Shown here in pieces: positions 8,376 through 16,177 of a DNA stretch of 64,000 nucleotides. The notes beneath the pieces are model-generated. The model saw nothing but the letters and a program-made list of their open reading frames with translations. It was not told the DNA's origin and ran no database searches. Numbering within the stretch: the first letter of the stretch is position 1; the number at the start of each line of letters is the position of its first letter. Origin of the DNA: Chlorobaculum sp. 24CR (lineage in GTDB: Bacteria > Bacteroidota > Chlorobiia > Chlorobiales > Chlorobiaceae); the NCBI RefSeq assembly GCF_004118635.1, contig NZ_SDGU01000061.1, positions 50,575 to 114,574 on the forward strand, given 5' to 3'. The position numbers and the translations under genes were made by a program.

Positions 8376-9677
8376 ATGTTTTCTTACCAGTCATATACGG
8401 CAAACAATATCCACGAGCTTCCACAATTTGACTGCATCTCTCCGGAGCAACTTCACGCCATCAAGGTGGTTTCCGAGGTTTATCCGTTCAGGGTCAACAG
8501 TCATGTTGCCGAGAATCTTATCGACTGGAGCAACATTCCCGATGACCCCATGTTCCGGCTGACCTTTCCGCAGGCCGGTATGCTTTCGGGCAATGACTAC
8601 CAGATGCTCTCCGACCTTGTCGGGTCGAATGCCGATCCGCTGTTCATCAGGGAGGAGGCCAGGAAAATACAGCTCCGGCAGAATCCGAACCCCGCAGGCC
8701 AGATGGAGCTGAACACCCCCTTGCTTGGCGACGAACCTCTGCACGGCTTGCAGCACAAGTACCGCGAGAGCGTACTGTTTTTCCCGCTCGAAGCGCAGGT
8801 GTGCCACGCCTACTGCACCTACTGCTTCCGGTGGCCGCAGTTCTCCGGGCTGGAAAACCTGAAGTTCGCCAACGACAGCATCGACAAGCTGGTCGAGTAT
8901 CTCGAACTCCATCCGGAGGTGAAGGATGTCATTTTCACGGGCGGCGATCCGATGGTGATGAGCACCTCGCTCATCAAAAAATACATGCGCCCGCTGCTTG
9001 GCGTCTCGACGCTGAAAACCATCAGGATCGGCACCAAGTCGCTGAGCTGGTGGCCGCAGCGTTACACGGCTGAGGCCGACGCGGACGAGTTGCTCCGGTT
9101 TTTCGAAGAGGTCGTCGCTTCGGGCAGGCACTTGGGCGTCATGGCGCACATCAGCCATCCGCGTGAAATCGCCACGCCCGACGCGACCGAGGCGATCCGT
9201 CGCCTCCGCGCGACCGGCGCGGTGATCCGCAGCCAGTCGCCGGTGGTGCGTCATGTGAACGACGATGCCGACGTCTGGCGCGAGATGTGGCAGAAGCAGG
9301 TACAGCTCGGCATCATCCCCTACTACATGTTCGTCGAGCGCGATACCGGGCCGAAGCGCTATTTCGAGGTGCCGCTCTGCGAGGCGCTCGACATTTACAA
9401 CGGAGCCTACCAGCAGATATCGGGGCTTGGCCGCACGGTTCGCGGGCCGTCGATGTCCTGCTCTCCCGGCAAGGTGATCGTCGAGGATGTCACCGAGATC
9501 AACGACGAAAAGGTGTTCGTGCTGAAGTTCACCCAGAGCCGCAATCCGGAGTGGACCAACAAAACCTTCCTTGCGGAGTTCGATGAAAGCGCATCGTGGA
9601 TCGATGACCTGAACCCGGCGTTCGGCGAGGACTCCTTCTTTTTCGAGCCGGAGCTGATGCGGCGGTACGGAAGCTGA
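8376..9677 (+). CDS. KamA-family radical SAM protein (lysine 2,3-aminomutase-like)
   Basis: A 433-residue radical-SAM protein of the lysine 2,3-aminomutase family. The cluster motif is C143-x3-C147-x2-C150 in CHAYCTYCFRWPQF, followed by FTGGDPMVMS. The C-terminal SCSPGKVIVEDV holds a lysine in the place where aminomutases bind pyridoxal phosphate. Characterised members move an amino group to make beta-amino acids. No beta-lysine acetyltransferase (ablB) is next door, so an osmolyte role has no support from context. The ribosome site AAAGGAGG is strong. A terminator-like stem lies 68 bases after the stop. Substrate unknown. Confidence 0.85.
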   Translation: MFSYQSYTANNIHELPQFDCISPEQLHAIKVVSEVYPFRVNSHVAENLIDWSNIPDDPMFRLTFPQAGMLSGNDYQMLSDLVGSNADPLFIREEARKIQLRQNPNPAGQMELNTPLLGDEPLHGLQHKYRESVLFFPLEAQVCHAYCTYCFRWPQFSGLENLKFANDSIDKLVEYLELHPEVKDVIFTGGDPMVMSTSLIKKYMRPLLGVSTLKTIRIGTKSLSWWPQRYTAEADADELLRFFEEVVASGRHLGVMAHISHPREIATPDATEAIRRLRATGAVIRSQSPVVRHVNDDADVWREMWQKQVQLGIIPYYMFVERDTGPKRYFEVPLCEALDIYNGAYQQISGLGRTVRGPSMSCSPGKVIVEDVTEINDEKVFVLKFTQSRNPEWTNKTFLAEFDESASWIDDLNPAFGEDSFFFEPELMRRYGS

Positions 9678-9744
9678 GCTTCGCGGCGCTCGTCGTCCGT
9701 TGTCCGGTGTTCGACTCTCGTCCGCTCGGTGTATATTGATCGTT

Positions 9745-9776
9745 GCGGCGGGACAAGCGCCCGCTGCTTGCTTTTT
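9745..9776 (+). terminator. probable intrinsic terminator after the KamA-like gene
   Basis: Stem GCGGCGGG / CCCGCTGC (one G-T pair, 7-base loop) followed by TTGCTTTTT. A weak promoter-like pair just upstream (TTCGAC at 9710, TATATT at 9732, 16-base spacing) would place the start of the next transcript at the foot of this stem, so it could alternatively lie in that transcript's leader. Confidence 0.55.
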
Positions 9777-9804
9777 CACTCAATCGTAACTTCAGGAGGG
9801 TATC

Positions 9805-9933
9805 ATGGAAGAGTTGAAAGAGGTATTTCCGGGTGTCGAGGTCGAGCATGATGCCGATGCACCCACGGAGTCATGCGACGATGAATGCGTCGGAGGCACG
9901 GCCAGCACGGCCAACATGAGAGCGACCATGTGA
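9805..9933 (+). CDS. 42-residue Cys-containing peptide, candidate RiPP precursor
   Basis: A short open frame with an excellent ribosome site (CAGGAGGG, 5 bases before the ATG). The peptide has an acidic N-terminal part (MEELKEVFPGVEVEHDADAP), which looks like a leader, and a tail TESCDDECVGGTASTANM then RATM. The tail holds two cysteines (C24, C28) spaced CxxxC, then GG and a Ser/Thr/Asn-rich end. A perfect hairpin and a radical-SAM/SPASM enzyme follow, which is the usual arrangement of a peptide substrate and its maturase. Family members often make thioether links from Cys, so C24 and C28 are the likely modified residues. I recognise no named family. Evidence is context, start signal and composition. 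Confidence 0.7.
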   Translation: MEELKEVFPGVEVEHDADAPTESCDDECVGGTASTANMRATM

Positions 9934-9968
9934 AGGCCTGTGTCCCCGGATCGACCCATGTTCGCCAG

Positions 9969-9999
9969 ATGGCGCAACCGGTTATTGAGGTTGCGCCAT
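9969..9999 (+). promoter_or_regulatory. attenuator-like hairpin between peptide and maturase genes
   Basis: Perfect 11-bp stem ATGGCGCAACC / GGTTGCGCCAT with a 9-base loop, followed by TCACATTTTG. It lies 35 bases after the peptide stop and 43 bases before the likely maturase ATG. A partial terminator here would give many precursor transcripts per maturase transcript, as in known RiPP operons (inference). Confidence 0.6.
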
Positions 10000-10042
10000 T
10001 CACATTTTGTTCAGCATTCTCCATTCCCTTTTTTCTGTTTCC

Positions 10043-11431
10043 ATGTTGATCCTGCCGATAGAGACCGAAGCGGGCTGTTATCTCTATTCCGGCTGGTCGA
10101 ACCGCATCGTCGAGGTTTCGCGTGACCTCTTTTGCCGGTATGCTTCCGGTGAGCCGGAGGAGCGCCAAACGCGGGCAGCGATCAGGGCCGGGCTGATTCC
10201 CGAAACGCCTCACGATGTTGTGGTATTCGATCCGGAACTCATTGCCAGCGCCATTGCCGGGCTGAAACAAAGCGGCCCTGAAATGGTGGTGCTCGGCGTG
10301 ACCGAGGCGTGCAATTTCAGGTGCGACTACTGCTACTACTCCGGCGCTTATGCCGATTCAAGAGGCCATTCCGGCAAGACGATCTCCGTCGAAACAGCGC
10401 TGGCCGCCGTGGAGTACTCCTTCGGGTTTCCCCGGAAGGAGTACAGAATCGGATTTTATGGAGGCGAGCCGCTTTTAGAGCTTCCTCTGCTCAGAGCGAT
10501 TGCCGACCATGCCGGCCGCAAAAGGCCCAAGGGGAGCCGGGCGATCTTGGCGCTGACCACCAATGGCTCGCTGCTGAGTGACGAAGTGTGCGATTTTCTG
10601 GCCGAAAAAGATTTCGAGGTCTTTGTGAGCATCGATGGGCCGGGGGCGGTGCATGACCGGTATCGCCACGATAGTCACGGAAATCCGACCTTCGGCACGG
10701 TGATGAACAACCTCCGGCGCTTCAGGTCGAGGCATTCCGATTACTTCGACCGGCAGGTCAACTATTCGATCACCATCGCTCCGCCGAATCCTCTTGAACA
10801 GATTGCGCGTTTCATGAAAGAGAACGCTGACCTGTTCGGAGAGAAGGTTCCCAAAGTCTCGACGGTTCGTTTGCGTTCAGGCGGTGATGGCGCGCCGCCC
10901 CTTGCCTGGCCTGATGAAGGCGCGTTCGATTTTACGCCGGTCTGGGACGACTTCATCGAGTCGTGCCTGCGGAGCGAGCGTCCTGCTCCGTTCGCACGGG
11001 CGGTGTGCGAAGCCTCAGTCAAAAAGATTCACCATCGCCAGATGACCGGTCTCAGCCACTTTGCCACGACCGGAGGACAATGCACTCCCGGCAAGCGTTG
11101 TTACGTCGATACCGGCGGCGTGTTCCATATGTGCGAGCGGGTAAACACGGCTTTTCCTGTTGGCTCTGTTGCGACGGGATTCGATTATGACCGGATCAGC
11201 GAGTACCTGCAGCGCTACTCCGGACTGCTCGGCTCGCGCTGCTCCGATTGCTGGGCGGTGAGGCTTTGCCGGAAATGTATTCCCATGCTTGCCGATGGGG
11301 AGCGGATGATCGAGTCGTCCCTTGACTTATTGTGCGAGCGGCAGAAAAAGGATCTCGCTTTCAAGCTGGCCCGGTATTGCCGTGGCCGTGAACAGCGGAA
11401 CGACTGTTTCGACTGGATCGGCCGGGAGTGA
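10043..11431 (+). CDS. radical SAM/SPASM peptide maturase
   Basis: A 462-residue radical-SAM enzyme with a SPASM extension, the architecture of RiPP-modifying enzymes. The radical-SAM motif is C90-x3-C94-x2-C97 (CNFRCDYCYYSG), with GFYGGEPLLE after it. The C-terminal region has the SPASM cysteines C347, C353, C364, C400, C403, C409 and C412 (TPGKRC, HMCERV, CSDCWAVRLCRKC) for auxiliary clusters. Residues about 1-75 could form the peptide-binding part; no separate recognition protein is seen. ATG at 10043 begins MLILPIETEAG; a TTG at 10007 is also in frame and neither has a clear ribosome site. Converges with bchJ across a shared terminator. Confidence 0.88.
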   Translation: MLILPIETEAGCYLYSGWSNRIVEVSRDLFCRYASGEPEERQTRAAIRAGLIPETPHDVVVFDPELIASAIAGLKQSGPEMVVLGVTEACNFRCDYCYYSGAYADSRGHSGKTISVETALAAVEYSFGFPRKEYRIGFYGGEPLLELPLLRAIADHAGRKRPKGSRAILALTTNGSLLSDEVCDFLAEKDFEVFVSIDGPGAVHDRYRHDSHGNPTFGTVMNNLRRFRSRHSDYFDRQVNYSITIAPPNPLEQIARFMKENADLFGEKVPKVSTVRLRSGGDGAPPLAWPDEGAFDFTPVWDDFIESCLRSERPAPFARAVCEASVKKIHHRQMTGLSHFATTGGQCTPGKRCYVDTGGVFHMCERVNTAFPVGSVATGFDYDRISEYLQRYSGLLGSRCSDCWAVRLCRKCIPMLADGERMIESSLDLLCERQKKDLAFKLARYCRGREQRNDCFDWIGRE

Positions 11432-11470
11432 TCGGTTGCGTAGTTTCGGGTCGTTGATTTTGAAGCGTTT

Positions 11471-11515
11471 GCAGCACAAGGCAAAGGGACGGGTGGTCTT
11501 TTTGCCTTGTGCCGC
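11471..11515. terminator. bidirectional terminator between the SPASM gene and bchJ
   Basis: A 15-base stem GCAGCACAAGGCAAA / TTTGCCTTGTGCCGC with one mismatch. T-runs lie on one side and A-runs on the other, so it can serve both converging genes. Confidence 0.7.
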
Positions 11516-11530
11516 AATCCGGGAGTGCGT

Positions 11531-12106
11531 TCAGATGCGGCAGAGGTAGTTGCAGCGGATCGCGCCGCCCTCTTTGCGGATGTCGGCCTTGATCTCGGTT
11601 TGGGGGTTGACCAGCTCGCGGAGCAGGGCGGTGAAGGTGCCGAGGTAGAAGTTGCCCACCACCGGATGCGACGGGAAGGTGACCTTGACCATGACGTTCG
11701 GCGACGGCTTCGAGCCGTAACTGAACTCGCCGCTTCCGGCGAAGGTCCAGGCGTTCTTGCTGATGGCGAAAAGGAACACCTTGAAGCCGAGGCCCGCCGG
11801 AAGCAGCTTGACAATCGTCTGGAACGGGCCGGGAATGCGCACTTTGAGCAGGTACTTCGCGGTGCGTTCCCCCGACTCCTTGAGAATTCCGGCGGCGCCG
11901 GTCTCTCCGATCTCTTTCTGCAGGGCCGTGACCAGCGAGTGGAATTTCGACTCCTCGACCATCTCCGATGGCAGATTGTTGATCAGGTAGCCCTGACCCA
12001 TCTTTTTCAGAAGCTTTTCTGTTTCGTTTTTGCCGTAAGCGGATTCAAGCGCGCCGACGGTCTGTATGATGGAGTTCGGTCCGATTCTGGATGGGCTGCT
12101 GCTCAT
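11531..12106 (-). CDS. bchJ: bacteriochlorophyll biosynthesis protein BchJ (V4R domain)
   Basis: A 191-residue protein ending in a V4R (4-vinyl reductase) small-ligand domain, visible as FSYGSKPSPNVMVKVTFPSHPVVGNFYLG and GGAIRCNYLC. BchJ was first named a divinyl reductase. In C. tepidum the real 8-vinyl reductase is BciA, and loss of BchJ lowers BChl c, so a substrate-carrier or channelling role is favoured (established knowledge). ATG at 12106. It is followed by the shared terminator with the SPASM gene and preceded by a lipoprotein gene on the same strand with a 39-base gap. Confidence 0.88.
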   Translation of the reverse strand: MSSSPSRIGPNSIIQTVGALESAYGKNETEKLLKKMGQGYLINNLPSEMVEESKFHSLVTALQKEIGETGAAGILKESGERTAKYLLKVRIPGPFQTIVKLLPAGLGFKVFLFAISKNAWTFAGSGEFSYGSKPSPNVMVKVTFPSHPVVGNFYLGTFTALLRELVNPQTEIKADIRKEGGAIRCNYLCRI

Positions 12107-12145
12107 TGAAAAATAAAAAGTCTGGGTTTGTGCGTTGATTTCGGG

Positions 12146-13942
12146 TTACGGTTTCTCAGGCGATGTCTGGCCGTCAGGGCCGGACTGCCGGGATGAGGGA
12201 ATGTCGAGCCTGACATCCTCGGTTGTCCATCCGCCACGGACGGTAACGGTCAGTGCCGCGAACGGATCGGATGGCGCGAACGGAGCGATCGAACCGCTGT
12301 TCCATTTGGTCATAGGCGAGATCGCGCCCGATGCCGACGGTATGAATCCGGCAATGGCGTACTCACCCGCCGGAAGATTATGGAAGTCGAAACGGAAGGT
12401 TCCGTCGGCGCTTGTTCTGGCCAGCACGCGCAGGGCACTCTCCTGGTCGCCGCGACGGGCTTCGACGATCACTGCGGGCGCGTTGGCCTTGCCGGAGCCG
12501 CTGATCTCTCCATACGCATCAGGGCCTGCGGTGCTGAAGAGCGACTTCACCAGCGCTGTTTTCGACGGTGAGCCGACAAGCCCCGTAAGCATTCCGGGCC
12601 TGACCTGCACCAGGTAGTCCCTGCTTTGCAGAAAGCCCTCCGAAGCCGCGATGGCAAAGGTGCGGTTGTCGATCCGGGAGATGGTGAATGGCACCGGTTT
12701 CTGTTGGCCTTTTTCGGACAGCGCAAGCGTGACTGCTGACCTGACCGACGATTCGGTCACCGGCAGATTGCATTGCAGCGCTACCGGCGAGCTTGATTCA
12801 GGACGGATTGCTTCGGAAACGACGTTGTCGGCCCCATTCTCCGGAACGAGGCTGACCGACAGTTCCGGATAGCGCTCCGTGCGGGTATCGCCGGAGAATG
12901 TCAGCTCTGAGGCCGGGCTTCCAGCGGGGGCGAACAGGAGACGGTACCAGGCGCGGCCCTCCATCGGCGGGGTCAGGAGGCGGAAGGTGTTCTCTTCGCT
13001 GTTTCTCGATTCCGAGAAGTAGCCAAGCACCGGCAGCGTGGCTTGGGTGGCGGAATTTTCGATCCGTATCGACGACAGCTCGAAGCTCCGCGTGGGCATG
13101 GAGTTTTTGAAGGTGACTTCGATTTCCCGGTTATTGAGCGTACGGCAGGAATTCAGAGCGTTTGCCGACAGGTCATACGGGGCGAACCGCATCGCCAGAC
13201 CGGTCACGCCGGTCTGCACCGTTGGCGTGGAGGCGACGGCGAATGCCTCCTCTTCGGGATTGAACGGCGCGTTGCCGACCTCGCCGGTTGTGGCCACAAT
13301 GTGGTAATTGCCGGGCGCGAGATGCTGGAAACGGAATTCGCCAGACGGGTTGGTCTGGGCAATGTAGTCCGGTCTCGTCTGCGGAGTGGCGTTTGACGGT
13401 GAGGCGGCGAAGGCCATCACTGTGGCGTTTTGGGCCGGAGCCAGGCGGTTTGTCCATACCTGCCCCTCAATCGAACCCCGGTCGAGAACCGGGCCGGTTG
13501 AAAAAGCGAGCATCCAGCTCTCTGCGAGCTGGTGTTTTCCGTCGATGCTTTTCAGGGGAGCGCGCAGCGTCAGCGTGTAGGTGCGGTTCGGTTGCAACGG
13601 CTCGTACAGCCGGATGTCAACCTCCTTTCCGTGCATCGTCACCACGTAATCATCGACACGAGGCGAGAAAAAAATCGATTTCAAGAGATCGGCTCTGCCG
13701 ACATAGTGGCTGAACCCAATGCGGATTTTCTGTGGCGATGTATTGACCGAGGCTGTCGCGGGCAGTGAGCTGGTTACGCTAAGCGGCGAACGATCCGGCG
13801 GGCCGCCTGTCGGCGGTTTGTCAACGGCGCAGGCGCAGAACAGGAGGGGAATCAGGATGGCTGCCAGAATTTTCAGGCCGGGAAATTCTTTCAATGACGT
13901 TCTCCCTTCAGAGTTGAAAGCTGCTAAATTGTTTCTCAGCAT
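12146..13942 (-). CDS. lipoprotein with N-terminal Ig-like (Big_5/SbsA) domain
   Basis: About 598 residues. ATG at 13942 starts MLRNNLAAF, then LKILAAILIPLLFCACAVDKPPTGGPPD, a signal peptide with lipobox cysteine. A TTG within that stretch, preceded by GGGAGA, is an alternative start. Next comes an Ig-like domain (TSPQKIRIGFSHYV ... VDIRLYEPLQPNRTYTLTL) common in Bacteroidota/Chlorobiota lipoproteins. Two carboxypeptidase-regulatory-like beta-sandwich stretches follow (GSIEGQVW ... GEFRFQHLAPGNYHIVA and near the C-terminus GTFRFDFHNLPAGEYAIAGF). Probably outer-membrane anchored; function unknown. It diverges from glgA over 76 bases. Confidence 0.8.
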   Translation of the reverse strand: MLRNNLAAFNSEGRTSLKEFPGLKILAAILIPLLFCACAVDKPPTGGPPDRSPLSVTSSLPATASVNTSPQKIRIGFSHYVGRADLLKSIFFSPRVDDYVVTMHGKEVDIRLYEPLQPNRTYTLTLRAPLKSIDGKHQLAESWMLAFSTGPVLDRGSIEGQVWTNRLAPAQNATVMAFAASPSNATPQTRPDYIAQTNPSGEFRFQHLAPGNYHIVATTGEVGNAPFNPEEEAFAVASTPTVQTGVTGLAMRFAPYDLSANALNSCRTLNNREIEVTFKNSMPTRSFELSSIRIENSATQATLPVLGYFSESRNSEENTFRLLTPPMEGRAWYRLLFAPAGSPASELTFSGDTRTERYPELSVSLVPENGADNVVSEAIRPESSSPVALQCNLPVTESSVRSAVTLALSEKGQQKPVPFTISRIDNRTFAIAASEGFLQSRDYLVQVRPGMLTGLVGSPSKTALVKSLFSTAGPDAYGEISGSGKANAPAVIVEARRGDQESALRVLARTSADGTFRFDFHNLPAGEYAIAGFIPSASGAISPMTKWNSGSIAPFAPSDPFAALTVTVRGGWTTEDVRLDIPSSRQSGPDGQTSPEKP

Positions 13943-14018
13943 GAAAATTCTTAAATTAAAAACTGAAGGTATTCTATGAAAGCGATTTGAGAAAAAAAAC
14001 AGACAGAGTGTGAGATAG

Positions 14019-15485
14019 ATGGCCAGAAGAAATTTCAAGGTTCTTTATGTCTCTGGCGAGGGTTCCCCTTTTGTAAGGCTCAGTTCTCTGGCCGACTACA
14101 TGGCATCATTTCCCCAGGCGCTCGAAGAGGAAGGATTCGAGGCGCGCATTATGATGCCCAAATACGGTATCATCAACGACCGGAAATTCCGTTTGCATGA
14201 TGTGCTCAGGCTGTCGGACATCGAAGTCCCTCTCAAGGACAAGACCGACATGCTGAACATAAAGGTTACCGCCCTTCCGTCAAGCAAGATTCAAACCTAT
14301 TTTCTCTATAACGAGAAATATTTCAAGCGTTACGGACTTTTCTCCGACATTCCGCTCGGAGGCGACCACAAGGGCAGCGCTGAACGAATCATTTTTTTCA
14401 GCGTCGGCGTCATGGAGACGCTCGTGCGCCTCGGCTGGCAGCCGGACATCATCCATTGCCACGACTGGCATGCGGGGTTGGTGGCGCTGCTTGCCAAGAC
14501 GCGCTACGCCAAACACGACTTCTTTAAAAAAGTGAAGGTCGTACAGACTGTTCACAACGTCTATCGCCAAGGGATTTTCCAGCCGAAAGCGTTCCAGAAG
14601 CATCTCGACCCGGAGGTGTTCGACGCGCTCGAAAAGGATGGCGACACGGTCAACCTGCTGGCTACCGGCATAAAACATGCCGACCTGGTCACCACTACGT
14701 CGGATCGCTACGCCCGCCAGATCGCGGCTGATCCGGAGCTTTCGTTCGGCATGGACAAAGCGCTGAATGCTTGCGGCGAGCGCTTCCACGGCATTCTCAA
14801 CGGCATGGATACCCGCCAGTGGAACCCCTCCGCCGACAAGCTCATCAAGAAGCGCTACAGTGCCGAACAGCCCGAACTGAAGCTCGAAGACAAGAAGGTG
14901 CTGCTCGATGAGGTTGGCCTGCCGTTTTCCGAAGAGACTCCCGTCGTGGGCGTGATTGCGAGCTTCGATGCTTTCCAGGGCGCGGAGCTCGTCAAAGAGA
15001 GCCTCACGAGGCTGCTCGAACTCGACCTTCAGCTCATTGTGTTCGGTTCGGGCGACAAGGAGTTCGACCAGGCGCTCAAGGAGACTGCGGAGGAAAACGC
15101 GGAAAAGATGGCCTTTCGGCCTGAGTTTACCGATGCGTTCTACCACCAGATGATCGCCGGACTCGATATTCTGCTCATGACCTCCCGCATCGAAGCGTGT
15201 GGCATGATGCAGATGTTTGCTCAAAACTACGGCACTGTGCCGGTTGCCTACGCTGGCGGTGGCATCGTGGACACCATCGAGGAGGTTTCCGGCGACAAGG
15301 GCACGGGCTTTATTTTCACCGACTATACGCCCGATGCGCTGACCTCGAAGCTCCAGGAGGCGCTGGCGCTCTTCGCCGACAAGGAGCGCTGGAGCGCGCT
15401 CATGCTGGAGTGCATGGGGCGCGACTTCTCGTGGAGCGCTTCAACCGGGCAGTATGCCGAACTTTACCGTAACCTGCTTGGATGA
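14019..15485 (+). CDS. glgA: glycogen/starch synthase family protein, divergent active site
   Basis: A 488-residue GT5-family protein matching GlgA in length and fold landmarks (IIHCHDWHAGLVALL, TVHNVYRQGIFQ, GILNGMDTRQWNP). Normally it adds glucose from ADP-glucose to glycogen. Several catalytic positions differ by eye from E. coli GlgA. The KTGGL donor loop is RLSSL (R20-L24). The SRLTSQKG segment with essential Arg and Lys reads ASFDAFQG. RFEPCGLTQ reads RIEACGMMQ with its Glu kept. STGGL reads AGGGI. It may have altered specificity or activity. gmhB follows after 10 bases. Confidence 0.85.
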   Translation: MARRNFKVLYVSGEGSPFVRLSSLADYMASFPQALEEEGFEARIMMPKYGIINDRKFRLHDVLRLSDIEVPLKDKTDMLNIKVTALPSSKIQTYFLYNEKYFKRYGLFSDIPLGGDHKGSAERIIFFSVGVMETLVRLGWQPDIIHCHDWHAGLVALLAKTRYAKHDFFKKVKVVQTVHNVYRQGIFQPKAFQKHLDPEVFDALEKDGDTVNLLATGIKHADLVTTTSDRYARQIAADPELSFGMDKALNACGERFHGILNGMDTRQWNPSADKLIKKRYSAEQPELKLEDKKVLLDEVGLPFSEETPVVGVIASFDAFQGAELVKESLTRLLELDLQLIVFGSGDKEFDQALKETAEENAEKMAFRPEFTDAFYHQMIAGLDILLMTSRIEACGMMQMFAQNYGTVPVAYAGGGIVDTIEEVSGDKGTGFIFTDYTPDALTSKLQEALALFADKERWSALMLECMGRDFSWSASTGQYAELYRNLLG

Positions 15486-15495
15486 AATAAGTTCT

Positions 15496-16098
15496 ATGGA
15501 GAGTGTGAAGGTTCTTTTTCTTGACAGGGACGGTACGATTAACCGCGATATCGGCAGCTACGTTTCGAGCCGCGAGGAGTTCATCCTGATTGACCGGGCT
15601 GACGAGGCCATCGCGCTTGCGCGCGAGGCGGGGTTCCGCATCGTGCTCATCACCAACCAGGCGGGCATCGCGCGCGGCATCGTGACGCCGCGTGATGTCG
15701 AGGATGTCAACGACTACCTCAATGAATTGCTGGCGGAGCGCCAGACCTCGTTCGACCGCTGCTACTACTGCCCGGCGCACCCCAATTTTCCCCACCCCGA
15801 GTACGACCGTTTCATCGACCACCGCAAGCCATCGCCCCGCATGGTGGAGCAGGCCATCGCTGACCTGCGCGAGGAGGGCATCGGGGTCGATCGCGACTCC
15901 TCGTTCTTCATCGGCGACAAGCTGATCGACGTTGAGTGCGGCCAGCGGGCCGGGCTGAAGACGATTCTCGTCAGAACCGGCCACAACGAGGAGGCGCTCT
16001 GCGCGGAGCGCCAGATTTTTCCGGATCATGTCGCCGACGACCTCTACCAGGCCGTGACCGGCTTTGTGCTTTCGAGGAAGGCAACAGCAGGGGACTGA
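15496..16098 (+). CDS. gmhB: D-glycero-beta-D-manno-heptose 1,7-bisphosphate 7-phosphatase-like HAD phosphatase
   Basis: A 200-residue HAD-IIIA phosphatase. The nucleophile motif is FLDRDGTIN, followed by LITNQAGIARG and the late motif FFIGDKLIDVECGQRAG. GmhB acts in ADP-heptose synthesis for lipopolysaccharide. Of the usual zinc loop, the first half is present (CYYCPAHPNFP). The second (CxCRKP) reads IDHRKP, so the zinc site is incomplete. Histidinol-phosphatase activity is an alternative in this family. ATG at 15496 was chosen because the longer frame overlaps glgA. Confidence 0.85.
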   Translation: MESVKVLFLDRDGTINRDIGSYVSSREEFILIDRADEAIALAREAGFRIVLITNQAGIARGIVTPRDVEDVNDYLNELLAERQTSFDRCYYCPAHPNFPHPEYDRFIDHRKPSPRMVEQAIADLREEGIGVDRDSSFFIGDKLIDVECGQRAGLKTILVRTGHNEEALCAERQIFPDHVADDLYQAVTGFVLSRKATAGD

Positions 16099-16177
16099 AA
16101 GGACGGAAAGGACTTCAGGGGTGGCAAGGGAAAGAATCGATTTCGGCTTGTCGGACACATCAAGATAAAGGCTCCCG

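Noticed and set aside
8101..8562. 153-codon frame in the gap before the KamA-like gene
   Set aside because: Runs into the KamA gene in another frame, has no ribosome site and no domain.
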